Source: an uncultured Saprospiraceae bacterium (lineage in GTDB: Bacteria > Bacteroidota > Bacteroidia > Chitinophagales > Saprospiraceae). Taken from it: DNA of 52,246 nucleotides. Location: assembly GCA_937922815.1 (NCBI GenBank), contig CALAJP010000071.1, forward strand, positions 1-52,246. The letters are read 5' to 3'. A program made the position numbers and the translations under genes. The notes beneath the pieces are model-generated. The model did not search any database. It was not told the DNA's origin and saw nothing but the letters and a program-made list of their open reading frames with translations. How positions within the stretch are numbered: the stretch's first letter is position 1; every line of letters begins with the position of its first letter. Of the stretch, positions 32,794 to 41,357 are shown piece after piece.

Positions 32794-33900
32794 TTACGAC
32801 ATAAATTCAAACTCCTTAATTTTTTCCACAATTTCCTCTGCCTTCTCACTCGCCAAAATAGTTTCCCGAATTGTAATCATATATATAGGATAGTTTTCGG
32901 GCAACCCCGGTGCATTTACCTTACTCCTTATATTGTCAAATTCACAAAGTAAAAGCTCATATTTTTTGTTGTTTAAGTTATAAACTACGATATGTTTAGT
33001 TTCATCGTTGTTTTTCCATAAATAACAATTCAAATATTGTGGATGCCATAAGTTAGGGTTTATCTTGCCCATTTCTAAATTCAAAGTACTTAATTCGAAT
33101 AAATTATATTGACAAACATACCCTTCTTCGCAACAATCGGTATCAAAACCATAAGCATCGAACATTAAATCCAATAAATAAAACAGTTTATCGGATAGAA
33201 CTTCTATAAAGTCATTTTTTTCGGTACTATAATTATCCATAAAAAGCCACTTTTGATTGAAATAATCAAGAAATTCCAAGCTTTTAGATATCTTAATTTT
33301 ATAATCAAACCGTTCGTTTCCTGGAACAAAATAGCCTGGATAATAATATTTGAATTTATTTTCCTGAGCAAACTCCATTTCTAAATACATCGTATTGATT
33401 CCGATGCTAAGGGGTTCGTATTGGGGGTCGAAGTTATTATAAACCGATATAATAGATGTTATACTTTCTTCGCCTAAATCAAAAACGGTATAACCAATTA
33501 ATTCTCCATTTTTTCGGAGCGATACTTCATAGGAGTTGAAAATATTTTCACCTTGAGGGTAATACCCTAAGTTTGATTGAATAGAAAAAGAAGGGTCTCC
33601 CTTAAAATGCTTTCTATACAATTTATATAATTCGATTTTTTCTTCCGTCATCTCAAAAGGCTGATAACTAACCTCAAATTCATTCTTAAATTCTTTCAGC
33701 CTTTTTCTTCGCCTTTTTGAAAATTTTAATTTTGAAATTTCTTGACGCAACCAGATAGCTGAATAAATACTACCTTCTATCATTACGAATGAGCAGGTAA
33801 AAATTGTTTGTCCAGCGCGATACCACCCTTTCTCAAGAGCATTATCCAACTCATGAGGTGAAATTTTGGCAAGTGATGTTCTTTTGAAATAGCTGTTCAT
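32794..33900 (-). CDS. Arginyl/leucyl-tRNA--protein transferase (ATE/Bpt) family homologue
   Basis: Taken from ATG 33900 (368 residues, 'MNSYFKRTSLAKI'); the frame extends 22 codons further. 'LDNALEKGWYRAGQTIFT' followed by 'SKRRRKRLKEFKN' parallels the N-terminal 'GFRRSG...Y' and 'S.SQRR..KRN' region of bacterial Bpt. 'SYEVSLRKNGELIGYTVFDL...SIISVYNNFDPQYEPLSIGINTMYLEMEF' and 'KYYYPGYFVPGNERFDYKIK' parallel the GNAT-like C-terminal domain. Family members add Arg or Leu to protein N-termini, creating N-degrons. The cysteine pairs that normally lie between the two N-terminal motifs are not present, and a C-terminal extension of about 150 residues is unlike Bpt. It is the first gene of a pair with the mutase-like protein. 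Confidence 0.68.
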   Translation of the reverse strand: MNSYFKRTSLAKISPHELDNALEKGWYRAGQTIFTCSFVMIEGSIYSAIWLRQEISKLKFSKRRRKRLKEFKNEFEVSYQPFEMTEEKIELYKLYRKHFKGDPSFSIQSNLGYYPQGENIFNSYEVSLRKNGELIGYTVFDLGEESITSIISVYNNFDPQYEPLSIGINTMYLEMEFAQENKFKYYYPGYFVPGNERFDYKIKISKSLEFLDYFNQKWLFMDNYSTEKNDFIEVLSDKLFYLLDLMFDAYGFDTDCCEEGYVCQYNLFELSTLNLEMGKINPNLWHPQYLNCYLWKNNDETKHIVVYNLNNKKYELLLCEFDNIRSKVNAPGLPENYPIYMITIRETILASEKAEEIVEKIKEFEFMS

Positions 33901-34011
33901 AACTTTCAAAGATAAAAAATATTGAATAGATATTGTATTACTAATCAATTTCTTTCGACGCCACATTTGCTCTTTGAAATAGAAAAAAGTTAAAAAAATA
34001 ATCTATTTATG

Positions 34012-34041
34012 TTGGTAATTTTTAAAAAGAAATTACATTTG
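34012..34041 (+). promoter_or_regulatory. Consensus Bacteroidota promoter of the porin/imelysin operon
   Basis: TTG (34012-34014), 19-base spacer, TACATTTG (34034-34041), the best promoter match seen in the window. Transcription would begin near 34048. Confidence 0.7.
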
Positions 34042-34048
34042 TATTTAT

Positions 34049-34063
34049 TTAGACTAAATCTAA
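34049..34063 (+). promoter_or_regulatory. Candidate metalloregulator operator at the transcription start
   Basis: The palindrome TTAGA-CTAAA-TCTAA lies directly after the promoter -7 element and 10 bases before the start codon. Its position suits repression, and its form is like DtxR/IdeR- or Fur-type boxes of iron-regulated genes. The regulator assignment is inference. Confidence 0.5.
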
Positions 34064-34072
34064 TTAAATACA

Positions 34073-35311
34073 ATGAAAGTTGATTTACGACTGTGTTATT
34101 TACTTTTCTGCTTTTTATTAAGTTCTTTTTCGACTATAGTTTTTTCTCAATCTACTGATGAAAATATAATAGATACATGGAAAGAGAAAGGGTATTTGAA
34201 AGGCTATGGAATAGTGAATTACTATTCTTTCGATTGGGAGACTGACCCTAATCGAAGAAATGCTTTTGACGCAGAGCGGTTAAACCTATATTTAGGGTAT
34301 CATTTCAATGATAAGATAGAATTTAAATCTGAAATTGAATTCGAGCATGGAGGAACAGGAGCAACTATGGAATTTGATTTATTGGAAGAGTTCGGAGAAT
34401 TCGAACAAGAGATTGAAGCAGGTGGTGAAGTTATTTTGGAACAAATAAATATTCTATTCAAAATAAACGATTGGTTAAATATTCGATTGGGAAAATTTAG
34501 ATTTTACATGGGCTTGGCTTCTAAATTAGATGACCCAACTGAATATTTTACGACCCATCGTTCCGAAGTTGAAAATACAATACTGCCATTAGGTTGGTAC
34601 GAACACGGTATTGAAGTTTCGGGAGATTTAGGAAAAAAATGGTCTTACAAACTATACTTAATTAATGGTTTAGATGCTACAGGTTTTAGTTCTGCAAATT
34701 GGGTAAGAAGAGGTTATCAAAAAAGGTTTGAAACGGTCAATGCAAATGATTTAGCTTTCGCAGGTAGATTAGATTATAAATTTGCTCCAAATAGCGAAAT
34801 AGGAGTTTCTGCCTATTTCGGAAATTCAACAGGAAATAGACCCAAAGAAGATACCCAAATCAGAGGGCAAATAGGAGTTTATGACTTTCATTTTATGTGG
34901 GATAAAAAACCATGGAGAGCAAGAGCCTATGCCATGTTTGGTTCATTATCAAACTCCGAAGCAATTTCGGGGCTAAATAGAAATCTATCAAATAATCTTA
35001 ATGTAAAACGAACGCCAATCGGAGAATCAGCAGTTGGTACATTTGGTGAAATTGCCTACAATTTCATGCCTTTATTTAAAGAAACAAATCAAGAATTTTA
35101 TGTCTTTGGTAGATATGAATATTACGACAGTATGTTCAGTACACAAGGCGAAATTTTTGATAATCCTCGCTGGGAAAGAAGCGTTCTAACTGGCGGAATT
35201 AATTATTACCCACATCCTCAAATTGTATTAAAAGCTCAATATAGTAATCGTGTATTAGGTTCTGATGAAACGGAAAACACTTTTTCAACAGGTATTGGGT
35301 TTAAATTTTAA
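34073..35311 (+). CDS. Outer-membrane porin (phosphate-selective OprO/OprP-like)
   Basis: 412 residues. The signal peptide ends 'IVFSQ'. The mature chain is a series of alternating amphipathic strands with aromatic girdles ('NLYLGYHFNDKIEFKSEIEFEH', 'WLNIRLGKFRFYMGLASKLDDP', 'KFAPNSEIGVSAYFGNS', 'YPHPQIVLKAQYSNRVL') and ends in a C-terminal Phe ('STGIGFKF'), as in beta-barrel outer-membrane proteins. 'RLGKFRFYMG' is typical of OprO/P-like barrels in Bacteroidota. It is the first gene of an operon with imelysin (13-base gap) and a di-heme protein, which suggests uptake of a metal or metal complex rather than phosphate. Confidence 0.8.
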   Translation: MKVDLRLCYLLFCFLLSSFSTIVFSQSTDENIIDTWKEKGYLKGYGIVNYYSFDWETDPNRRNAFDAERLNLYLGYHFNDKIEFKSEIEFEHGGTGATMEFDLLEEFGEFEQEIEAGGEVILEQINILFKINDWLNIRLGKFRFYMGLASKLDDPTEYFTTHRSEVENTILPLGWYEHGIEVSGDLGKKWSYKLYLINGLDATGFSSANWVRRGYQKRFETVNANDLAFAGRLDYKFAPNSEIGVSAYFGNSTGNRPKEDTQIRGQIGVYDFHFMWDKKPWRARAYAMFGSLSNSEAISGLNRNLSNNLNVKRTPIGESAVGTFGEIAYNFMPLFKETNQEFYVFGRYEYYDSMFSTQGEIFDNPRWERSVLTGGINYYPHPQIVLKAQYSNRVLGSDETENTFSTGIGFKF

Positions 35312-35324
35312 AAATTCATAAAAA

Positions 35325-36404
35325 ATGAAAACGTTTAAATCTTTAAGTCTATTATTCCTAACTGGAATCATAGCACTTAACTTATCAAGCTGTAATGATG
35401 ATGACTCACCAGTTGTTCCAATAACTACAGAAAAAGCAGACTATTCTGGAGTAATCACAAATTTGAGTAACAATATTATCGTTACTACATATTCAGATTT
35501 AAAAACTAATGCAGAAGGGTTATTAACGGCAGTCAATGTATTACAAGACTCAAAAACAGAAGCAAACCTTACAGCAGCAAGAGATGCTTGGGTAGCAACA
35601 CGTGCTCCTTGGGAAAGTTCTGAAGGGTTTCTTTTTGGTCCAGTGGATACTGACGGAATTGACCCAGCATTAGATAGCTGGCCCGTAAATAGAACTGATT
35701 TACAAGCAGTACTTGATGGAAACGATGAATTAACTAAAACATTTGTTAATTCATTGGAAGGAACTTTAAAAGGGTTTCATACTATCGAATTCTTATTATG
35801 GGGAGGAGATAGCAATAAAACAGCAAACCAATTAACCGATAGAGAATTAAATTATTTAGTTTCTACCACGGAAGTTTTAGCTGATGATGCAAGCACTTTA
35901 ATTTCTGCATGGCAAAGCTCTGGTGGTAATTTTGTTAGCAACTTATTAACAGCAGGACAAGATGGTAATAATGTTTATAAGAGCCAAAAAGCAGTATTGG
36001 AAGAATTGGCAGCAGGAATTTTAGGTATTGCAGATGAGGTTGGTAATGGAAAAATAAATGACCCTATCGAACAACAAGATGTAAGATTAGAAGAAAGCCA
36101 GTTTAGTAATAACTCAAAGACTGATTTTACGAACAATATCATTAGTATTCAAAATATTTATGTAGGTAAAAGGAATGATGGTTTGTCAAAAGTTATTGCT
36201 GAATCTGATGCGAATTTAGACGCTCAAATTAAAAATGAGATTCAAGCAGCTATTGATGCAATTCAAGCTATTCCTGGCACATTCACCGATGCGATTCCTT
36301 CTTCAAGTGATACGCATGACGAAGCACAGGCAGCACAAGAAAGTGTTAGAACTTTGCAAACTACATTAGAAAGTAAATTAGTTCCTTTAATATCCAATTT
36401 ATAA
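35325..36404 (+). CDS. Imelysin-family lipoprotein (IrpA/EfeO-like, M75)
   Basis: 359 residues. The signal peptide ends with lipobox 'LSSC' (Cys23), followed by an Asp-rich linker. The GxHxxE metal-site motif is 'GFHTIEFLLWG' (His152, Glu155). 'ARDAWVATRAPWESSEGFLFGPVD' and 'SWPVNRTDL' are hallmark imelysin segments. The two four-helix bundles of the fold account for the rest. Homologues are iron-regulated periplasmic or surface proteins implicated in iron uptake. Second gene of the porin/imelysin/di-heme operon. Confidence 0.92.
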   Translation: MKTFKSLSLLFLTGIIALNLSSCNDDDSPVVPITTEKADYSGVITNLSNNIIVTTYSDLKTNAEGLLTAVNVLQDSKTEANLTAARDAWVATRAPWESSEGFLFGPVDTDGIDPALDSWPVNRTDLQAVLDGNDELTKTFVNSLEGTLKGFHTIEFLLWGGDSNKTANQLTDRELNYLVSTTEVLADDASTLISAWQSSGGNFVSNLLTAGQDGNNVYKSQKAVLEELAAGILGIADEVGNGKINDPIEQQDVRLEESQFSNNSKTDFTNNIISIQNIYVGKRNDGLSKVIAESDANLDAQIKNEIQAAIDAIQAIPGTFTDAIPSSSDTHDEAQAAQESVRTLQTTLESKLVPLISNL

Positions 36405-36415
36405 AACGCTTAATT

Positions 36416-36470
36416 ATGGTGTTATTGCCCAATTATTTTTTGTGGGTGGTAACACCATTTATTTTTTCCT
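36416..36470 (+). terminator. Intercistronic hairpin between imelysin and di-heme genes
   Basis: ATGGTGTTA (36416-36424) pairs with TAACACCAT (36450-36458). Inner pairing of TTGCCCA with TGGGTGG, using wobbles, extends the stem to 16 bp. It is followed by TTTATTTTTTCCT, only 12 bases before the next start codon. This looks like an attenuating terminator or a processing site within the operon. Confidence 0.55.
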
Positions 36471-37853
36471 ATGAAGAATTTTCTACCCTTAATAATAACA
36501 TTAGTTGTCTTTTTTTCTGCTTGTAAAAATGACGATAGCATTACTGACACTGTTGAACCAACTCCATCTATTCCAGACTTTGTAATGGCTGGTGGAGAAA
36601 CCACTATTTTTGATATTACGAGTAATGCTTTTGCTACGCCTGCCCCTAACTTAACTCCAGCAAATTTTGACAAACACTTGGAAGGTGATTTAGCATTTGA
36701 GCAAGTTTTCGTTACAGAACCCGCAGATGTGAATCCTGGATTAGGGCCTATTTTTAATAATAATTCGTGTGTATCGTGTCATATCAAAAATGGTCGTTCG
36801 AGACCTTCTCTTGATGGGAATGAATTGTCAGGCTTTCTAATCCGTTTAAGTATTTCTGGATTGGGTGAATTTGGAGGACCTAAAGGAGTGCCATTTTTGG
36901 GAACGCAATTACAAAACAGGTCAGTTTTTGGTGTAGAAAAAGAAGCTACTTTTACAGCAACAGAAATAGAAGAAATCGTTTCTTTTGTTGATGGGACGCA
37001 AGTTACGCTCCATAAACCTGAATATTCTATCACTAGTTCTCAATATAACATTCCAACGGATATTATGATTTCACCAAGGGTGGCTCCTGCTGTTTTTGGG
37101 CTAGGGTTGTTAGAAGAAATACCCGAAGAAGATATCCTTAATAAAGTTGATGAAAATGATGTTGATGGAGACGGTATTTCTGGTAAAGCCAATATGGTTT
37201 GGAATATTAAAGAAGAAACTAAAACTTTGGGACGATTTGGGTGGAAAGCTGAAAACCCTACGGCTCTTCAACAAACTGCCGATGCTTATCACCAAGATAT
37301 GGGCATTACAAACTCCTTATTTTCAGAAGAAACTTGTTTCGAACAAGAAGATTGTAATCATAACGGAGAACTAGACATCACCGATGCTACTTTAGACATC
37401 ACTACTTTTTATTTTCAAACGCTTGCTGTTCCCGCAGTCAGAAACTACGAAAATGAAACATTTCAAAAGGGAAGAGTTCTTTTCGAAGAAATTAATTGTA
37501 GTAGTTGCCATACTCCCAAACAACAAACAGGAAATTCAAGTATTCCTTCCCTTTCAAACCAAACGTTCTTTCCTTATACTGATTTACTGCTACATGACAT
37601 GGGCGTTGGATTGGCAGACAATCGTCCTTCTTTTGAAGCTAATGGTCAAGAATGGAGAACGCCACCGCTTTGGGGTATCGGTCTAATGCCAGTCGTTAAT
37701 GGTCATACTCGTTTATTACATGACGGTCGTGCGAGAAATGTAACAGAAGCAATCTTATGGCATGGAGGAGAAGCCGAACAAGCGAAAGAGTCGTTCAAGC
37801 AATTATCAAGAGAAGATAGAGAAGCTTTACTGGTGTTTATTAATTCAATATAA
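36471..37853 (+). CDS. Di-heme oxidoreductase family lipoprotein (DUF1111)
   Basis: 460 residues. The lipoprotein signal ends 'FFSAC'. There are two c-type heme sites: 'CVSCH' at 100-104 and 'CSSCH' at 343-347. Between and around them are the family segments 'GPIFNNNSCVSCH', 'EEIPEEDILNKVDENDVDGDGISGKANMVW', 'GRFGWKAENPTALQQTADAY' and 'LLHDGRARNVTEAILWHGGEA'. DUF1111 proteins repeatedly accompany imelysins in iron-regulated loci and are proposed to handle heme or iron redox. The stop codon lies 2 bases from the convergent ruvC stop. Confidence 0.92.
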   Translation: MKNFLPLIITLVVFFSACKNDDSITDTVEPTPSIPDFVMAGGETTIFDITSNAFATPAPNLTPANFDKHLEGDLAFEQVFVTEPADVNPGLGPIFNNNSCVSCHIKNGRSRPSLDGNELSGFLIRLSISGLGEFGGPKGVPFLGTQLQNRSVFGVEKEATFTATEIEEIVSFVDGTQVTLHKPEYSITSSQYNIPTDIMISPRVAPAVFGLGLLEEIPEEDILNKVDENDVDGDGISGKANMVWNIKEETKTLGRFGWKAENPTALQQTADAYHQDMGITNSLFSEETCFEQEDCNHNGELDITDATLDITTFYFQTLAVPAVRNYENETFQKGRVLFEEINCSSCHTPKQQTGNSSIPSLSNQTFFPYTDLLLHDMGVGLADNRPSFEANGQEWRTPPLWGIGLMPVVNGHTRLLHDGRARNVTEAILWHGGEAEQAKESFKQLSREDREALLVFINSI

Positions 37854-37855
37854 AC

Positions 37856-38437
37856 TTACTTCAATCGATTGGGGTTATTTTTTATAAAGTCGCCCCAACT
37901 ATTGCTTTTTTTAGACGAAGAATTAGAAGTAGGCACCTTACTGCTTTGTTGAAAATAATGGCACACGGCCGCCCCTAGAGCATCCGTCATGTCTAATTCT
38001 TTTAAATCTAAGTTTCTCCCAAAAATCTGAATCAACATACTTGCCACCTGTTCTTTGGATGCATTTCCATTTCCTGTAATAGATTTCTTAATAGCCTTGG
38101 GTGCGTATTCATGGATAACCAAGTTTTTTAAAGTTGCTGCCAACATCGAAGCCCCTTGAGCCCTACCCAATTTAAGCATCGACTGAACATTCTTACCAAA
38201 AAAAGGAGCTTCCACAGATAACTCTTGCGGTTTGTACGCATCAATTAAAGAGGTGATTTTGTTAAAAATGCGTTCTAATCGTTTATGGTGTTCTTCGATA
38301 TGATTTAATTTCAAAGTTCCCATTTCCATAATGTATATTTTCTTATCTCTAATCGAAATAAGTGCATAGCCCAAAAAATTAGTACCTGGGTCTACTCCTA
38401 ATATCCTTCTTTCATGAATACCCGATTTAAGATGCAT
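37856..38437 (-). CDS. ruvC: Holliday junction resolvase RuvC
   Basis: 193 residues. Catalytic acidic residues are in 'ILGVDPGTNFLGYAL' (Asp), 'ELSVEAPFFGKN' (Glu) and 'ELDMTDALGAAVCHY' (two Asp). 'LKLGRAQGASMLAA' and 'APKAIKKSITGNGNASKEQVASML' are the DNA-contact segments. The C-terminal 25 or so residues, rich in Ser and Lys, are an unconserved tail. It resolves four-way junctions with RuvAB. Its gene is not next to ruvA or ruvB here. Confidence 0.96.
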   Translation of the reverse strand: MHLKSGIHERRILGVDPGTNFLGYALISIRDKKIYIMEMGTLKLNHIEEHHKRLERIFNKITSLIDAYKPQELSVEAPFFGKNVQSMLKLGRAQGASMLAATLKNLVIHEYAPKAIKKSITGNGNASKEQVASMLIQIFGRNLDLKELDMTDALGAAVCHYFQQSSKVPTSNSSSKKSNSWGDFIKNNPNRLK

Positions 38438-38509
38438 ATTTTTTATATTTTTAAACCAGAAGCTTTACTGAGTGTTCAAAAGTAGTTATTTTATAAACAA
38501 ATTTATATT

Positions 38510-39532
38510 ATGAACTTGTTCGAAAGCATTATCAATAGTTATACTGGGTATGCTAATTATTTATGGAAAGAGGTTACGACTCCTCATTGGGGAAATTATT
38601 TCTATTGGCTTTTGGGTATTTCTATTCTTTTTATGTTTGTAGAATGGATTATACCTTGGAGAAAAGGACAGGCCAAATTTAGAAAAGACTTTTTTATAGA
38701 TTTTTTCTATATGTTTTTCAATTTCTTTCTTTTTAGTCTGATTATTTACAATGCCGCTTCCGATTTAGTGGTTAACTTTTTCAATACTTTATTCCTTAGC
38801 ATAACTAGTATTGACTTAACTCAAATGAACCCTTTGTACCATTCTCCATATTGGTTGGTGTTATTGATTGGATTTTTAGTCCGAGATTTTGTGCAGTGGT
38901 GGACTCATAGACTATTGCATAGTACAGAAAAGTTATGGGCTTTTCATAAAGTTCATCATTCTGTAAGAGAAATGGGGTTTGCCGCTCACTTGCGTTACCA
39001 TTGGATGGAAAATGTAGTTTATCGAACAATTGAATACTTACCACTAAGTTTATTAGGAATAGGACTTTATGATTTTTTTGTAATTCACATTTTCACCTTA
39101 ATTATAGGGCATTACAATCATTCTAACTTTAGAATTCCAAGCAAAATTACGGGGACTTTTATAGGTTCAATCATAGGAATATTAATAGCTATCTATAGTT
39201 TTCTTTTAATCGATTTTTCTATTAAAGACGTTTTGATAGTAGCCAGTTGTGCCACAGTAGGTGCGACTTTCGGATATTTTATTATTTCAAAATACATAAA
39301 ATATGTTTTCAATGGTCCATCTATGCACATTTGGCATCATGCCAAAGAGCTACCCAACCATTTCTCTAATGGAGTAAATTTTGGGCTAACGCTTTCTATT
39401 TGGGATTATATTTTCAAAACCGCCTATATTCCATATGACGGAAGAGACATAGAGCTTGGGTTTGAAGGAGTAGAACATTTTCCTAATAAATTCGAAGACC
39501 ATATAGTTTATGGTTTTAATAAAAACGAATAA
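38510..39532 (+). CDS. Fatty acid hydroxylase/sterol desaturase superfamily membrane enzyme
   Basis: 340 residues with several transmembrane segments. Histidine clusters in the order expected for the di-iron superfamily are 'HRLLH', 'FHKVHHS', 'AHLRYHW', 'GHYNHSN' and 'HIWHHAKELPNH'. The enzyme would use O2 and a reductant to hydroxylate or desaturate a lipid acyl chain or isoprenoid in the membrane. The ferredoxin and its reductase (6180-7600) could serve as electron source, but nothing links them. The substrate (fatty acid, sterol-like lipid or carotenoid) cannot be decided. Confidence 0.87.
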   Translation: MNLFESIINSYTGYANYLWKEVTTPHWGNYFYWLLGISILFMFVEWIIPWRKGQAKFRKDFFIDFFYMFFNFFLFSLIIYNAASDLVVNFFNTLFLSITSIDLTQMNPLYHSPYWLVLLIGFLVRDFVQWWTHRLLHSTEKLWAFHKVHHSVREMGFAAHLRYHWMENVVYRTIEYLPLSLLGIGLYDFFVIHIFTLIIGHYNHSNFRIPSKITGTFIGSIIGILIAIYSFLLIDFSIKDVLIVASCATVGATFGYFIISKYIKYVFNGPSMHIWHHAKELPNHFSNGVNFGLTLSIWDYIFKTAYIPYDGRDIELGFEGVEHFPNKFEDHIVYGFNKNE

Positions 39533-39646
39533 AAAACTCGTACATAGTGTCTAAGGAACAAGAATAAAGTTTACTTATTGTTTATTTTACAGAAAGTATT
39601 TTATTCCATATAAAATGTAAAATATTATATGTTTCTCCATAAATAA

Positions 39647-39679
39647 TTGTGTTTTTAGGTTTAAACAAAACTATATTTG
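39647..39679 (+). promoter_or_regulatory. Candidate promoter of pckA
   Basis: TTG (39647-39649), 22-base spacer, TATATTTG (39672-39679), 22 bases before the ATG. Confidence 0.5.
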
Positions 39680-39701
39680 TATCCTAAAAAATTAATTTAC
39701 A

Positions 39702-41243
39702 ATGGAAAATTTCAACCTCAATCAGTACGGCATTACCAAGTCAAAAATTCTTCGCAATGCTGCACCTGCAAAATTATATGCTAATGCGATTGAATTTGAT
39801 GAAGGAGCTGCAATCTCTGACAAAGGAGCATTAATTCTTACTTCGGGACAAAAAACGGGTCGTTCACCGAAAGACAAAAGAATTACAGATAATGCTGAAA
39901 GTAATGATGTTTGGTGGGGAGACATTAACATCAAAATGGACGACCACACCTTTAGCATTAACCAACAAAGAGCTATCGACTACTTCAACACACGTACTCG
40001 AATCTATGTCCTTGATGGTTACGCTGGCTGGGACCCTAAACATCAAAAAAAGATTAGAGTTATTTGTACTCGTCCATATCATGCTCTTTTTATGCACAAT
40101 ATGTTAATAAGACCAACACAAGAGCAATTAAAAGACTTTGGAGAGCCAGACTATGTCATCTATAATGCTGGTGAATTTCCCGCCAATCCGCACACTACAT
40201 ACATGAATTCTCGTACCAGTGTAGATATTTGTTTCGAGAGAAATGAAATCGTTATTCTAGGTACAGAATATGCAGGAGAAATGAAAAAAGGTGTTTTTAC
40301 CATTATGAACTACATCATGCCTAAGCTCGACGTATTGTCAATGCACTGCTCTGCTAACGAAGGCAAGAACGGAGACATTGCTTTGTTTTTTGGGCTATCA
40401 GGAACGGGAAAAACAACACTTTCTGCAGACCAAAACCGACAATTGATAGGAGATGATGAACACTGCTGGACTGATGACGGCGTATTCAATATAGAAGGAG
40501 GCTGTTATGCTAAAGCCATTAACCTTTCGGAGGAAAAAGAACCTGAAATTTTTAATGCTATTAAATTCGGGACTATCTTAGAAAATGTTGTTTTTGATAA
40601 GGCTACACACAAAGTAGATTACGATGACGTTTCTTTGACTCAAAACACAAGAGCGTCTTATCCCATAGAATATATTCCGAATGCCAAAATTCCTTGTTAC
40701 GCTGGACACCCCAAAAATATCATATTCCTAACTTGTGATGCATTTGGAGTTTTACCACCTGTTTCAAAGTTGACTGCGGAGCAAGCAAAATATCATTTTA
40801 TCAATGGTTATACAGCTAAGATTGCTGGTACTGAAATGGGAATTGACGAACCAACAGCTACCTTCTCTACTTGTTTTGGAGCCGCATTTATGGTTTGGGA
40901 ACCTAAAAAATATGCTAATTTGCTAGCGGACAAAATAAACAAGCACGACACTAAAGTCTGGTTAGTAAACACAGGTTGGATTGGTGGAGCTTACGGTACT
41001 GGTAACCGTATCTCTTTAAAATACACACGTTCTATCATCAATGCTATTCACGACAATCAACTTGATAATGTGGATTATAAAAAAGACGATTTCTTTGATG
41101 TAGCTATTCCGACTTCGTGCCCTGGTGTACCGTCAGAAGTGTTGCAACCTCAAGAAATGTGGGCTAACAAGACGGCTTATCAAGAGCAAGCAAAATATCT
41201 ATTAAACCTATTTGAAGAAAATTATAAAATGTACATTAATTAG
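39702..41243 (+). CDS. pckA: Phosphoenolpyruvate carboxykinase (ATP)
   Basis: 513 residues. The ATP-binding P-loop is 'FGLSGTGKTTLSAD', the metal-binding kinase-2 motif is 'LIGDDEHCWTDDGVFNIEGGCYAK', and the substrate-binding segments include 'LTSGQKTGRSPKDKRI' and 'GWIGGAYGTGNRISLKYTRSII'. It converts oxaloacetate and ATP to PEP, the entry step of gluconeogenesis, or runs in reverse during anaerobic CO2 fixation. Monocistronic, with a consensus-like promoter and a terminator at 41297-41324. Confidence 0.97.
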   Translation: MENFNLNQYGITKSKILRNAAPAKLYANAIEFDEGAAISDKGALILTSGQKTGRSPKDKRITDNAESNDVWWGDINIKMDDHTFSINQQRAIDYFNTRTRIYVLDGYAGWDPKHQKKIRVICTRPYHALFMHNMLIRPTQEQLKDFGEPDYVIYNAGEFPANPHTTYMNSRTSVDICFERNEIVILGTEYAGEMKKGVFTIMNYIMPKLDVLSMHCSANEGKNGDIALFFGLSGTGKTTLSADQNRQLIGDDEHCWTDDGVFNIEGGCYAKAINLSEEKEPEIFNAIKFGTILENVVFDKATHKVDYDDVSLTQNTRASYPIEYIPNAKIPCYAGHPKNIIFLTCDAFGVLPPVSKLTAEQAKYHFINGYTAKIAGTEMGIDEPTATFSTCFGAAFMVWEPKKYANLLADKINKHDTKVWLVNTGWIGGAYGTGNRISLKYTRSIINAIHDNQLDNVDYKKDDFFDVAIPTSCPGVPSEVLQPQEMWANKTAYQEQAKYLLNLFEENYKMYIN

Positions 41244-41296
41244 ACATTATTAGTTTTCGCACAAAACAAACATATTGATTTTTAACAAAATGTATC

Positions 41297-41324
41297 AAGA
41301 GGGGTTTCGATCCCTCTTTTTTTA
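41297..41324 (+). terminator. Terminator after pckA
   Basis: Stem AAGAGGG(G)/(T)CCCTCTT with loop TTTCGA and a T-run to 41324. Confidence 0.85.
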
Positions 41325-41357
41325 TTTATTTTTACTTCTAAATCGAAATTTAGTCTA

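Noticed and set aside
34073-35311. True phosphate porin function
   Set aside because: The barrel is OprO/P-like, but no phosphate transport or Pho genes are nearby and the operon partners are imelysin and a di-heme protein.
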